Shown here in pieces: positions 11,115 through 23,710 of a stretch of DNA of 64,000 nt. Below the pieces are notes generated by a model. The model worked only from the letters and a program-made list of their open reading frames with translations. It made no database searches and was not told where the DNA came from. The DNA lies in contig CM059582.1 in NCBI GenBank assembly GCA_030407085.1, positions 54,263,001 through 54,327,000 on the forward strand. Reading direction: 5' to 3'. The position numbers were made by a program, and so were the translations under genes. This DNA comes from Trichopria drosophilae. Taxonomy: Eukaryota > Arthropoda > Insecta > Hymenoptera > Diapriidae. Within the stretch, counting starts at the first letter, position 1. Every line of letters starts with the position of its first letter.

Positions 11115-11586
11115 ATGGATCAAACTGAATTTGAAAGCGAATTAGACGAAAGTGTCACCCCTAACAATGTAGACGAATCAGTGCAGGAAGATTCGCAAGA
11201 ATCACAAGAAGAAGAAACCACAGAACCAACCAACAATACAGAGGAAGAACAACAAAAAGAAAAATTAGTTCAATTACCTTTGAGCAGAGTTAAATATATA
11301 ATGAAAACTGATCCAGAAATCGATAAAGTTACTTCAGAAGCTGTTTTTACAATAACAAAATCCACGGTAATTATTTTTTTACAAAAATTTTACGACTTCA
11401 TGTAATTTTGCTTTTTATGTATTAAATTTTCATTTTTTATTACAGGAACTTTTCATCGATTCTCTTGTTAAAGAAGCTTATCGATACACAGCCCAGAAAA
11501 AGAAAAAAACTGTTCAAAAGCAAGACATTATCAGTGCTATCGATAACGTCGATTGTCTTGTGTTTCTCGATGGAATTTTCAAATAG
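11115..11586 (+). CDS. POLE4: POLE4-type histone-fold protein, copy B, two exons
   Basis: Exon 1 is 11115-11366 and exon 2 is 11446-11586 (stop TAG), with a 79-bp GT-AG phase-0 intron; the product is 130 aa. Residues 1-48 are strongly acidic and rich in E, Q, S and T, as in disordered tails. The histone fold covers about 49-130: helix 1 near EKLVQLPLSRVKYIMK, helix 2 across the junction (ITKST then ELFIDSLVKEAYRY), helix 3 near TVQKQDIISAI, ending CLVFLDGIFK. The family role is the small DNA polymerase epsilon subunit paired with POLE3. The gene lies head to head with copy A about 6.1 kb away and converges on DNAJC14. A polyA signal AATAAA is near 11792. CHRAC1 is the alternative family; the C-terminal helix favours POLE4. 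Start choice: this ATG follows the conserved promoter words at the same distance as in copy A. Confidence 0.9.
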
Positions 11587-12019
11587 CATGTGACATTATC
11601 GTTTGTATAAATTATTTATGTACAAAAATATTTATACTTTTTTTAAATATCAAATGTGTATTAATTAATCTACAGAACGTTTTAAAGATTAATATATCTT
11701 AACTATGATTAATCTTGCATTTAAGAGTATAAAAAAGTCATTTTTACAGTATCGTAAAATTAGTTGACTTAACCTTAATTAATTAGTACTGAAATAAATC
11801 ATTTTTTAACTCAAAATTGTTAAGATTCTAATACTATGTAAGATTATTTTTAAACTTACCTGAACCATAACCTAAAAATTAAAAAGTCGACAGGTCGAAA
11901 AATTGCTGACGACTTGTCAATGTATCGTCTTTATGACTGTTTTTTAACCCGAACATTTTGTCAACACGATAATTACTAGATCTAGGGGAAAAATAAAAGA
12001 CAAAAGCGTTTCATCTTTG

Positions 12020-12035
12020 CACAAATTTTATTACT
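12020..12035 (-). terminator. Candidate polyA signal of DNAJC14
   Basis: AATAAA reads on the minus strand in the stretch around 12022-12033, about 970 bases after the stop codon. No closer strong AATAAA was found while reading, so the 3' UTR may be about 1 kb. POLE4-B ends on the opposite strand near 11.8 kb, so the genes converge without obvious overlap. Confidence 0.35.
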
Positions 12036-12599
12036 AGGATGTTATGAACATTGCTTGTTTTTTTTCTTATTTTTATCAAGTAACGCAACAAGAAACAAAT
12101 CAGTCTTATTACATATCTGTCGAAATAAATGTAGACTTGCCAGTCGATGCCTAAAAAAAGCATTCAGCGCTCCTTACGAATGAGATACAGAAATGAAGAG
12201 CGGCAATAAATGATGTCGACATAAATACTACAGTATGAAAAGCTTCCGTATCGCAATGAATCGAGCCTTATATACGACCAGTAGGTAACTCTTTACCTCG
12301 TAACGCGAGAAACTTTTATAAACGGTCACTTATAAAATTTCCTTCCAAAATACCTTTAATTAATTTCCAAAATTACGCTATAAAAAGAAAAATTCTATAA
12401 TTTTTCCGACTGACTTTACAAAACTTGGAAAATGCAAATGCTGATTGTAAATTGTAAATAAAAATAGCTTATTTCTAAAGACTTTCTTGAAATCTCTCGT
12501 TTGACACTTGTGTCAAAGTTATGCAAAAATATAGATGATGCAAGTTCCGCTCGATTTTTCAACAAATTAAGTCGTTTGTTATCCAACAAACAATTGTTA

Positions 12600-12760
12600 C
12601 GGTAGGACCTCTCTTATTCTAATTAGTAAAGTTTTTCAAGATGGCGCCGACCTCTCTTATTCTAATTTTCACCTTACCCCCACTTACTTTGCTTGCGATA
12701 GTGGGGGAACGATTGGAATAAGAGAGGCTGGACAATTAGAATAAGAGAGGTCCTACTGTA
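12600..12760. mobile_element. CTCTTATTCTAATT inverted-repeat element, copy 1
   Basis: A 161-bp element with ends CGGTAGGACCTCTC and GAGAGGTCCTACTG, flanked by TA on both sides as in Tc1/mariner-type insertions. The word CTCTTATTCTAATT appears twice in each half. The middle has GATGGCGCC and CCCCCAC blocks. Confidence 0.75.
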
Positions 12761-12998
12761 ATTCCTAAACTCAATGCAATAAGGTTACGCTGCATTATAC
12801 CGTCGTGAAGTACAAGCTTTATCTGCAATTACGCACAATCGATTGCGTCGTAAGACACATTTGTTTAGAGCCGATTTGTAGTGAAGCGAAAATATCTTAG
12901 CGCACAGACAACTACGATACTTGATTTTAAATTAGATGTAGCGAAAGAAATACAGAATCGTTTTATCATGGATGAAGAGGGAAACGGATATCACATGT

Positions 12999-15900
12999 TT
13001 ACTTCTTACGCTTAGCTTTGCGTCTTCGACTGTCTCCTTTCGTCATATTCTGATCTCCTGTTTCATTCGTACTGCTCGATTTCTGATTGTAGAGATTGTT
13101 TAAGAAATCTTCGAATTCTGCTTTGCTGTTAAACAAAAATAATGTTATTTCTTGTAAAATTCAATTTATTAACGCCTGAAATGGCATTTTTTATACTTCA
13201 TTTTCAATCAAGTATTTCATATCAAAATCGAAGTTGAAAACAATTGAAAGGTACATATCCTATTGTTTTCAAGGTCGCTCTTCAAGATTCCGAGGACGAA
13301 ATTCAGTTTCAGCCATCAGGAATTCCAATATGGCGCCGAATTTTTTTAAAAATTCCAAAAAATTGGGAATTATTTATTCCTATCAATTTTTTTCGAGCCA
13401 TTAGAATAATGGAATTTTATTGAAATCTTGCATAATGGTGCATAAAATAGTTGAATTTTAAGGAAAAATTTTACTTTTATACCCCACATTATTGTAACGA
13501 CCTCAAAATGGCGTCAACAATGAAAATTTCTTTGAAAAATTTCTGAACGTTCTAACTCAAAAACTACATGCTGTTATAAAAAAATGCTAACAATGAAAAG
13601 TTCTGAGAATTAATCGAGAAATATAGTGGAATTTTTTCAGATTTTTGTGACAACATTTTGAGAAATTTTTTTTCAAAAGTTTTTTTCAAAAAATTTTTTT
13701 TAATTTTCTTCAAAATTTTCTTCAACATTTTTTTCAAAATTTTTTTCAAAATGTTTTTTCAAAGTTTTTTTCAAATTTTTTTTTCAAAATTTACTTCAAC
13801 ATTTTTTTTCAAAATTTTTTTTCAAAATTTTTTTCAACATTATTTTCAAAATCATAATTTATTTCTGAAAAATTCTAAAAAAATATTGGTGTATTCGCTT
13901 ATGAATTCTACGAGTTTTTTGTTCCTTGCAATTTTTTCCAAAAGTTTTTGGGGGAAAAATTCTAAACTATAATATTTGAAATTCATTTCCTTGAAAACTA
14001 TCAACTTTTCGAAAAAATTGAAAAGAACAAATAACTCGTAGAATTCATCAGAGAATACACTAAATTTTTTTCAGAATTTTTTGTAAATATATTACAATTT
14101 TGAAAAAATGTTGAAAAGAAATTTCTCAAAATGTCATCAAAAAATTTTGAAAAAATTCCACTATATTTCTCGATTAATTCTAAGAACTTTTCATTCTTAA
14201 CATTTTTTTATAACACCATGTAGTTTTTGAGTTAGAACGTTCAGAAATTTTTCAAAGAAATTTTCATTGTTGACGCCATTTTGAGGTCGTTACAATGATG
14301 TAGGGTATAAAAGTAAAATTTTTTCTTAAAATTCAACTATTTTATGCACCATTATGCAAGGTTTCAATAAAATCCCAATATTCTAATAGCTCGAAAAAAA
14401 TTGATAAGTATAAAAAATTCCCAATTTTTTGGAATTTTTTTAAAAGTTGGGCACCATATTGGAATTTCTGATGGCTGAAACTCAATTTCGACCTCGAAAA
14501 CAGTAGGATACGCACCTCTCAATTGTTTTCAACTTTGATTTTGATACGAAATACTTGATTGAAAATGAAGTATAAAAATTGTCATTTCAGGCGTTAATGG
14601 GTTAATAGTAAAATCACTAAAAGTAATACCTTGCATTCGACTCAGCTTGTTGCCGTTTTTTACCATTATTGGAAGAGGAAGGTGGGGGCCGTTGACCCAA
14701 AACAATCCTGTATTGGACACTATGAGTATTTGCTTTCAGATGTTTCAAATTACCAGCTTGACACGCAGCCCAATCGGTTACATCATATACAGCACCTTCC
14801 ATACAAGCATAATAATGCCAAAGGAAACCCATTACTCGAGACTCTGCCCAGATATCTCCCTGTAATATTTTTTTAGTTTAGTATTCATCGATAAATCATA
14901 ATACTTCATTTATAGAAAGTCTTACCTCTTTTGCACTATGTCGAATTTTACATTGAGCACAAAAACGTGCAGCATAGCAAGGACGTTGGGTTGGTATCCG
15001 TTTGTGTCTCAATCCACAATTAGTACAACGAATTGTATTAGCAGCTTGCTCCATTTTTCGATGTAATTGAGACAATAAGTCACTTAGTTCACCCCATGCT
15101 GCTTCGACTTGCCTGGTTTGATCGAAAGCTTGTCTTCGTTCCTGAAAAACCGAAATAATTTTAATATGTTTGTATATTTATTGGTAAAATTGAATATTTG
15201 TAATTTAAATTTTACCGGCTCTCCTATTATGTCGAAAGCATGCACAAGAATCTTGAAGGCTTCTTCGGCACCTGGTTGATTATTTTTATCGGGATGGACA
15301 AGAAAGGCTTGTCGCTTGTAATACTTTTTAATATCGTCATCAGAGCATGTAGGAGTTACTCCAAGTATACTGTAAGGATCCTTTCCTTTGCAAGCGAGCA
15401 ATCTCTTCATTGCTTCCTCACCAGTGCTGGGTAATGCAATGTTATTTTCTAGTCCACCGCATATCCAACTAGATGTGGTTTCTTCTTTCCCTTCCATCTT
15501 TGACTTTAGCCTTAGCCAGAAGGCTAAACGACTATTACCGTACCAGCTATCGATTTGCTTCGCTATAGCATTTAAGAAACCGATTTTTGAGAAAGTAGTC
15601 GCTATGCAGATCCATGAGTATTTTACGTACAGGATAGTGTGGTACCAGGCGCATTTCCCACTGAAACGAAAGGTTCTTTTGTAATAAGGTACGTACATTC
15701 AGAGTTTATTTTATTTAAAATAAATGATATTCAAAGTAAATGTTTTTCTTCAATTCTGATAATGTTTCAAATAAATAAAAATAGTAACATGAAATGTTTT
15801 TAAAACATTTTTTAATAGGGGCCATTTTACGCATCAGTTACCTCTCAGAAATCAGTCAAATTTTGCATATCGTCACAGTTCCTGATATAAAATATAGTGT

Positions 15901-18900
15901 CAAATATTTTTTGTCCTATTGCAAAATTGTTTCAGTTTATTAATAATTTGATAACTTTTCTCCTTCAACGCTACGAATCTTCAGCTTCGGACTGATAATG
16001 AACTTATATACATTTAAGGTGCGTTTAGTGATAATCAGTCAATAAATACAAAAGTTAATAAAAATGTATAATACAAAACGTTGAGGATAAATATAAATTA
16101 TATTAACTTTCTTTTTGAAATTTAATGCAATGTTATTTGTAACATAAAGATCGCATATTCACGATTAAGATTTAAAAAAAATAACAAAAATTGATTTTAA
16201 TAAATAAAAAGATGGTATTTGCAAAAAAAACCTTTTCTGAATATAACGTGGATAAACTTTAGAATAATTTTTTTTATTTGAAATCAGAAACTCCACATGC
16301 AATGTATATAAATAAGTTATTCTTGTCAAATTCTCATTGTATACCATTTAATTATTACAAATTTCTCAGGCTACATTGTAGATTTGTAAAATTTAAGTAG
16401 AAAATATATTATAACATTTTAATATACATCTTAAATATCTTCTCATGTTAATGAAACACTAATAATATATGTAAGAATCATGAGGTTGATATTTTAGGTA
16501 AACATGTACTTGAAGTTTGTACCGTTGGAATCCAATGAAAATTTGAAAAAAATATTGTTAATTTCGGTTTGTTATACTCTTGTTAATGCTGAAACAAAAT
16601 TTAGAAAAGTGATATACAGGGTGGACCTCGGCTTGCGGGTCATAGGCATTCCATGTTAAAGAAGTAACTAGATCAGCCGACTAATCACATGGTATTTAGA
16701 GATGATTTAGAGCTTGTCGGTTTTGCTACAATTCTTAATTCTGTTCTGTTTTGCATTGTGAGAAATTAAAATCCTGTAGCAAACCCAAATTACCACGGGA
16801 TTAATCGACTGATGATCTAGTTACTTCTTTAACATGGGATGCCTATGACCCGCCAGCCAAGGTCGACCCTGTATACTGGTACCATGTGAAAACCTAAATG
16901 ACATAGTCATAAACAAACAAGCCTAAATAAAAATAAAGATAACTTTTCTTTTAGAATTTTTGTTAAACTTTAACAATGCAAACTTGAAGTACAAAAATAA
17001 ACTTACATATGGGCCATTCCACATGAATTTGATCAGTCACCTCTCAGAAATTAGTCAAATTTTGCATATCGTTAGTTTCTGATGCTATAAAATATGGTGT
17101 CAAATATTTTTTCTCAATTGCTAAACTGTTACAGTTATGAAGAATGGAAAATTTATTAATTCATAATTTTATAACTTTTTTTCTTGAATTTGAATAAAAA
17201 AATTTGTATAACAAAAGTTGTCACAAAAGGACTGTATTTTATCAATAAATTATTTACAACATAAAAAAACAAGATTTCGTACTATTTATTTAAGAATTTA
17301 TTTTTAAATAATTTTTTTATCTGTTTGTAACGATCAAGAAATAAAAAAAAAAATTTTGTTGGAAACTACCAACATTCTAGTATTTTACAAAAAATGTTCA
17401 TCGATATGTTTTGTTTCGTTATTGAGAAAATTATTAATTAATATCTGAACACGTGAAGAATTGGTACTCAGTGCAGCCTGCTTATCTAAATCATTTTGTC
17501 GTTTCTTTGTTGTTTAACAATTTAAACGTTGTCTAGTTTTCACCGTGAGGAGGTGAACTACATTAAAAAACTCTTTTTTATTTTTTTTTTCAATTTTTGG
17601 TATTTTTTATATTTTATATTTATTTATATTATTTTTTTTTCTGTTTTATGTTTACGAAAAGTAACACCAACAAAAAATTAAAGCTGATTCTAAAAAAAAG
17701 TTAATAAAAGTAATTAACAAAATTAAATTGGTTTTAAACCGGGCTTGTGACCTACACAATCTTTATAAACATTTCAAACACCTTGCGTGTAATCACTTGG
17801 ATTCCCAAACGCTAGGCTTTGTTTTAAAACATTTATAATCTCAACTAGTAATAATATTAACAACAAAAAAAATAAAAAAGGAAAATGGTAAAGATGAAAA
17901 ATAAAAAATAATAAAAAGTAACTAATTAGTTTATGCTTAACGCATCATTTTTAATATGATCTCATTTTCTGATTTCGAGATAATTTTACTTTGTATTTGT
18001 TGTGTCCTCAATGGAATGAAAGCATGGAACTGTCGAGTTCCATGTATCGTCGCTGCTATTTTAAATAGGGACTCAAGTTTTGTTTTCTAGGTTTTTATGT
18101 TCTTACAGTAACTTTTTAGTCCTGGGATATTTTGCGGAGAATTATGGATTTGTCGTGAAAGATGAAATTCAAAGTTTTCACTGAAATAACAACCAGGCAA
18201 CTATTCATCTTTTCGTTGTGTATTATTGCGATGAAAATGAAATCAAACATTTCGTGATCTGAAGATTTATACCACACTGCAGTCGCTGTTCATCTTTTTC
18301 AACATAAATTAATTGTAATTAAAAAGTCAATTTGGCAGCGCAAACATAAAAAAGTTAATTTACTTCTCTGATGGTACAATATAGAATAAGTATATAAGAA
18401 CATAAAAACCAAAAGACAAAACTTCAGTCACTATTTAAAATAGCAGCGACGATACACGGAATGCGACAGTTCCATGCTTTCATTCCATTGACGACAAAAC
18501 AAATACAATGTAAAATTATCTCAAAATCGGAAAATGTGATCATATTAAAAATTATGCGTTAAGCATAAACTAATTACCTTCTTTTATTTCTTTTTTTTCT
18601 AGAATTAGCTTTAATTTTTTGTCGGTATTACTTTGCTTCAACATAAAACAGCAAAAAAATAATAAAAATAAATATAAAATATAAAAAATACCAAAAAATG
18701 AAAAAAAAAAAAAATAAAAAAAGAGGTTTTTAATGTAGTTCACCTCCTCGGGGTAAAAACTAGACAATGTTTAAATTGTTAAACAAGAAAGAAATGATAA
18801 AATGATTTAGATGTACATAATAATAAGCAGGCCGCGCTGAATACCGATTCTTCACTCGTTTAGATATTATATAATCATTTTCTCGATAACGAAACAAAAC

Positions 18901-21900
18901 ACATTGATGAACATTTTTTGTAGAATATTAGAATGTTGGCAGTTTCCAACAAATTTTTTTTTTAATTTATTGATCGTTACCCAGACATAAAACAATTATT
19001 TAAAAATTGTTAAATAAATAATAAGAAATTATGATTTTTTGTGTTTTAAATAATTTAATAATAAAATATAGTCCTTTTGTGACAACTTTTGTTATATAAA
19101 TTTTTTTATTCAAATTCAAGGAAAAAAGTTATAAAATTATGAATTAATAAATTTTCTATTGTTAATAACTTGAACAATTTAACAATTGGAAAAAAATATT
19201 TGACACCATATTTCGTATCATCAGGAACTAACGATATGCAAAATTTTACTAATTCCTGAGAGGTGACTGGTCCGATTCACGTGGAATGGCCCATATCTGA
19301 GTTAGTTTTGTACTTCAAGTTTGCATTGTTAAAGTTTAATGAAAATTGTAAAAGAAAAATGTTATCTTTATTTTTATTTAGACTTATTTGTTTTTGACTG
19401 TGTCATTTATGTTTTCACATGATACCAGTAATATCATTATTCTATATTTTTTTTTTAACATTAACAAATGTATAACAAACCCAAATTAACAATTTTTTTT
19501 TCAAATTTGCATTGGACTTCAACAGTATAAACTTCAAGTACATGTTTACCTAAAATATCAACTTAAATTCGACCTCATCATTCCTACATACATACATTAT
19601 TAGTTTTTCATTAATGTGAGAAGATATTTAAGATGTGTATTAAAATGTTATAGTATATTTTCTACTTAAATTTTACAAATCTGCAATAAAGCCTGAGAAA
19701 TATGTAGAGGTCATAATTAAATTGTATGCGATGAGAATTCTACAAGAATAACTTATTTATGTACATTGCATGTAGAGTTGCTGATTTCAAATACAAAATT
19801 TAATCTAAAGTTTATCTACGTTATACTAAGAAAAGGTTTTATTTTCGAAACACCATCTTTTTATTAACTAAAATTAATTTTTGTTATTATTTTTAGATCT
19901 TCATCATGAATATGCGATCTTTATGTTATAAATAACATTGCATTAAATTTAAAAAAAAAGGAGTTAATATAATTTATATTTATCTTCAATGTTTTGTATT
20001 GTATATTTTTATTAACTTTTGTATTTATTGACTGATTATCACTAAGCGCACATTAAATGTATATATGTTCATCATCAATCCTAAATTTTCATAGCAACTT
20101 TTTTTTTTAAAATAAGAGACTAAAGCATTTAGTTCCTTATTAACTGGTTATTACAAAAGGTTAAAAATATTAATTTGCTACTACTGCAACTTAAAAGGAA
20201 ATAATAACTGTGAAGCTGCTGATTTAAATAAAAACAGATTCCTCTTATTATAAAAAGTCCAGTTGGTATTTATATTAATGTTACATTAATACTTAGTTGT
20301 GTAATTTTCAATTAAATGTAAAATAGAACTTCTACATTTTAAATTGGCTGCTACAAATTGGCCGCTAGCTTCAGGGTCATACAGAAATAGAATAAGTTAT
20401 TAAAAAAATAAAAGAATTACCAATTCTAAAATATTTAATATCATTGGTATGAATAATTTGTCTTCGTTCATTTAATATCACACTAAAATGTTCACATGTG
20501 TTATAATTGAATCGAATATTTTTTACTAACTATTTTAATTTATTTAGTATAATATAAACATGTGGCCGAAGTTCCGAACGTTCATTGAATGGTTTTCTGA
20601 TAATCCATTGATTATTTACTAACGATATGAGTAACTCGGAGGTCTTGTATATTTGGAACATTGATAAATAATAATGTTCTACCTTATGCGGTTGTAAACA
20701 ATAAATATAATATTTTTTAAAAGCACATAATAGTAAGTCTGTTCTAAACATTCATTGATTGAATGTTCACAACTTCAAGTACATAATATAAACAATGTCA
20801 CTGAACCAACTTCTGAGTAATTTACTATACATACATAATCTAATCCATTAATTAAGGCAGTGCAATGTTTACCAACATAAAAACCATAATATATGTACAA
20901 TAGATAAAAAGTATTTAATTGGATTTCTGATTAAATCAATGGTCTTTGATTATACTTCATTATACCAAGTAATCTAATTATTTTTTTCACACTGTCATTA
21001 CTTTCCCATTAAAACCAACAAATTAAAATATATCCTAATGGCATAGAATACAAAGTAATGAATCATGCAAATTTAATTCTATTAAAAAACTTTAAAATTA
21101 ATTATAATTTCCCAATAACCATTCCTAAATTTTCCAAATTAACTTTTCCATTGATTAACAACTATAATAATGACTAATATGAAATTTTTATTGTTAATAC
21201 AGTAGAACTTTGTTAACGCCTTCACATTATTAGCGAGATTCTCTTCACATATTTAGTGCAGGTAAGGTTAGTTCTTCTTCCTGCTTTCGTAAATCTAGTG
21301 TTGTGCCATTTGTTGGACAACAAAGTGAAAGGCAAAACCCCCAGTAGGACAATAAAGTGAAGTTCTACTGTATGTGTATTTTTATTTATTTAGTTAACAT
21401 AGAAAAGAAATGGGTACTTACAGTTGTGTAACTAAATTAGCGCTCATACTGATGACATCAGAAATTAGATGCAACAGCCAAAAGAAGATTTTCAGTCCAA
21501 TTTTGCTCCATCTTATAACATATTTGTGTACAGTACGATACATATCCCTCAGCGTCGAGTCCTTGTACTCTCGTTTTCGATTTCGTTGACCTTTTCTAAT
21601 TTGATGGGTTTTTTCATTTTGGAAACGTTTGGAGCCTTTATCCTTAGACGGTTTCTTTTCTTCTTTAGCCGATTTGTTAGTTTGTTGATTTTTTTCAATT
21701 TTATCTGCCGAAACTGTTTGGCTAAAACCATTAATGATGTTTAAATTATTATTTATTTGAATTGGACGTTTTTGAACATTGGTGGCATTTTTAACATGGC
21801 CGTTTTGTAGCTTTGAATTATTCAGTGTCTCGGTTTTATCATTCTTTTTGGATGACTTTGAATTTTTCTTCTTTTCAAACTGATCAGATCTTTCGAATGT

Positions 21901-22941
21901 AGTTATTTCAGGAGATTCTGTTGGTGTACCAAGATTATCCAAAGAAACCCATTTACGCGACAAGTTCGTGTTTACTTTATCGGATGGTTTCTTTTGGATT
22001 TTTATTTTCGGCGAACCATGTTCGTCACTTCCGGACGAATTTTGCCGCTTCAGAGCTGGTGTTTTAGATTTTTTAGAATTTTTTCCTATTACTTTCTTGA
22101 CGGGACATTCTGCTTTTGGTTTTTGCAAAGAACCAGTTAACGGAGAGGGTGGTGTCGGAGCTGACTTGGTAAGAACATCGGAATACGAAGGTCGCATAGG
22201 TTTTACTTCTGCAACGATTCTTGGCTTTCTTTGTTGAGATTCGGTAGCTCTTGGTAATTCTTCAGATTCCTTAGTTTCCGGAACAGACCGAGGTGCCGGT
22301 GTTACATTCGGAGAGCCACCGAAAGGACTGTAAGTTCCTGACTGATTCGGCGCCCAATTCCCGACCAAATTGTCGATTAATTGCTTCCGGTTAGAATCTT
22401 GCGGCGATGCAACTGATGCAACTGGCATCTGTTGAGCTCCGAACAATCCGTACTCTCGCTCCATCATTGTCTGGTTGTTGAATGTATTCAATCCACTAAA
22501 CTGACACTGTTCTGCCATAATTTGCGAAGCATTTCCATAAATAACATTGATATAATTGCCACCTCCGACATCAATAGTTCCAATCAAATCATTATTTTCA
22601 TTTATTCCAAGATGATTGACAGTTTGCGACGGGAAGTAAAGTTGATCCGTTGTAGAATCGTACGTCGGCATGTCTTGGACGTACACAGGAGAATTGACAG
22701 CATTTACCGGTTGGTAGTTCAGTTGATTCGTATGCAACGGAGGACTTGTCATGTAATGTTGCATTTGGTTAGTGGAGTATTCGTTCCAGTTGCGAGGCTG
22801 CGACTGTTGTGGAGATACACCGAATTGAACATAACATCCAGCGGAATTTTCCAAATCAGCAGTCATTGCTTCGATGATCTTGTCCAAGGACATCCGCTTG
22901 TATCCTGGTGGAGATTGCTGTTGTTCTGCCATGATCCTCAT
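12999..22941 (-). CDS. DNAJC14: DNAJC14-type membrane J-domain protein, five exons
   Basis: Exons on the minus strand: 22941-21422, 15660-15216, 15141-14926, 14859-14630 and 13125-12999 (stop TAA). All introns are GT-AG and phases agree (2, 0, 0, 2), giving about 845 aa; human DNAJC14 has 702. Residues 1-465 are low in complexity, first rich in Q, N, P and S and then basic, and look disordered. Hydrophobic segments flank the exon 1/2 junction (IGLKIFFWLLHLI, then WYHTILYVKYSWICIA), so it is probably membrane-anchored. The J-domain is at about 600-662 with the HPD triad at 629-631. Exon 3 has two CxxC pairs (C694/C697, C716/C719), a zinc-ribbon-like module. Exon 4 has GDIWAESRVMG and VYDVTDWAACQ, the DNAJC14 signature block. 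The tail is basic (RRRKAKRKK). Family members act with Hsp70 at the ER membrane. An in-frame stop lies upstream of the ATG; a second ATG at 22932 is equally plausible. Confidence 0.88.
13150..14615. repeat. 1.46-kb palindrome filling DNAJC14 intron 4
   Basis: Left-arm blocks (AACGCCTGAAATGGCA at 13171, ACTCAAAAACTACATG at 13555) return inverted (TGTCATTTCAGGCGTT at 14580-14596, CATGTAGTTTTTGAGT at 14218-14233). The left arm carries a TTTTTTCAAAA simple array at 13665-13850 that is much shorter in the right arm. The intron spans 13126-14629, so the palindrome is nearly all of it. The poly-phenylalanine frame in the array is an artefact. Confidence 0.8.
15990..20080. repeat. 4.1-kb palindrome inside DNAJC14 intron 1
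   Basis: Arms of about 2.1 kb (15990-18116) and 1.7 kb (18395-20080) are inverted copies around a 280-bp spacer. Landmarks: TTAGTGATAATCAGTCAATA (16025) against TATTGACTGATTATCACTAA (20026); GGGCCATTCC (17011) against GGAATGGCCC (19282). The size difference includes a younger insertion in the left arm (16617-16871). A partial extra copy of the CACCTCTCAG block lies at 15819-15960. Transcribed, it would fold into a very long RNA hairpin. Confidence 0.8.
16617..16871. mobile_element. mariner-type MITE inserted in the left palindrome arm
   Basis: A 255-bp near-palindromic element with ends CAGGGTGGACCTCGGCTTG and CCAAGGTCGACCCTG, flanked by TA on each side. The right arm of the large palindrome keeps the empty site (near 19425), so the insertion is younger than the inversion. 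Confidence 0.75.
20081..21421. other. Rest of DNAJC14 intron 1
   Basis: AT-rich with no coding signal. It contains the TA-flanked element at 21200-21370. Confidence 0.5.
21200..21370. mobile_element. CAGTAGAACTT inverted-repeat element
   Basis: The ends CAGTAGAACTTTGTTAACG and GTGAAGTTCTACTG are inverted copies at the tips and flanked by TA. The right half repeats ACAATAAAGTGAA-type and ACAACAAAGTGAA words. It has the same build as the CAGTAGGACC elements. Confidence 0.6.
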
Positions 22942-23710
22942 AAATTGTTCACGTTTGACGAATCCAAATTCTAATCGGCCTTCTAAGCTCGAGGCCTGAC
23001 ATGCCTTCCATCAATTCGTTCCACATTTTACGTCCAACATCTGATCGCCGCTCTCCGTTATGAAATAGTTAACAAAGTTAACAGATGCCAAACATAACCA
23101 AACTTCGCGAACTAAACAAGATTTGAAAGAGGAAAATCGATGTCGTTTACAAAGACGCCTCGATCTGCGTTGTATGCACATGTACACACACACTCTCTCT
23201 CTCTCTCTCTCTCTTGCGTTAATATCCCGCACACATAACGTAACCTCAAATCTCCCAAGCTTTTTAAAGGCTTCCAACAAGATGCACAATGCACAGGAAC
23301 TACCAAAAAGGTACTCTGCGCAGTAAGGGTGCGTAACGTAAAAATTTTCGAAATGGACGCGCATAGGTAAATCTTCCAAGATCGAAGGCGCATGGACGAA
23401 TTACAGACTAATGGGATCAACTATACGAAACTGGCGTTGGATGTTGCGCAAATCAGTCATTATATATGGGCACGCGAAATCCCACGCGAGGCAATGGGAT
23501 GAAATTCAACCTCACGAAAACTCCCGCAAAATAACATCACGATCACGATCGCGCGTTTTTTTCTTTTCCTCTCTTACACTCCCCCACTCGTTCTCTCTCT
23601 TTTCCTTTCTCTTCGATCCTCTCACGTCACGTCACGATCTACGATCTTATCAGGTTTTTCTCATTGCCCTTTTCGCGATAAAACGACAATTTCCTAACGT
23701 ATAATTATCC
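22942..23710 (-). promoter_or_regulatory. DNAJC14 5' region with GA/CT microsatellite
   Basis: This stretch is clearly less AT-rich than its surroundings, with many CpG words. It contains a run of CT repeats at about 23190-23216, read as GA repeats on the gene strand, which resembles binding sites of GAGA-type factors in insects. A pyrimidine-rich tract with CACGTCACGTCACG follows at 23540-23645. It probably holds the promoter and 5' UTR of DNAJC14; no TATA box stands out. Open frames here overlap each other and look like composition effects. Confidence 0.5.

Noticed and set aside
13658..13972. 104-codon frame rich in phenylalanine and lysine
   Set aside because: It is a simple TTTTTTCAAAA array within the intron palindrome and has a matching frame on the other strand.
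21469..22974. Plus-strand and alternate frames across DNAJC14 exon 1
   Set aside because: They are shadows of the real minus-strand exon, which has consistent splice phases and a J-protein continuation.
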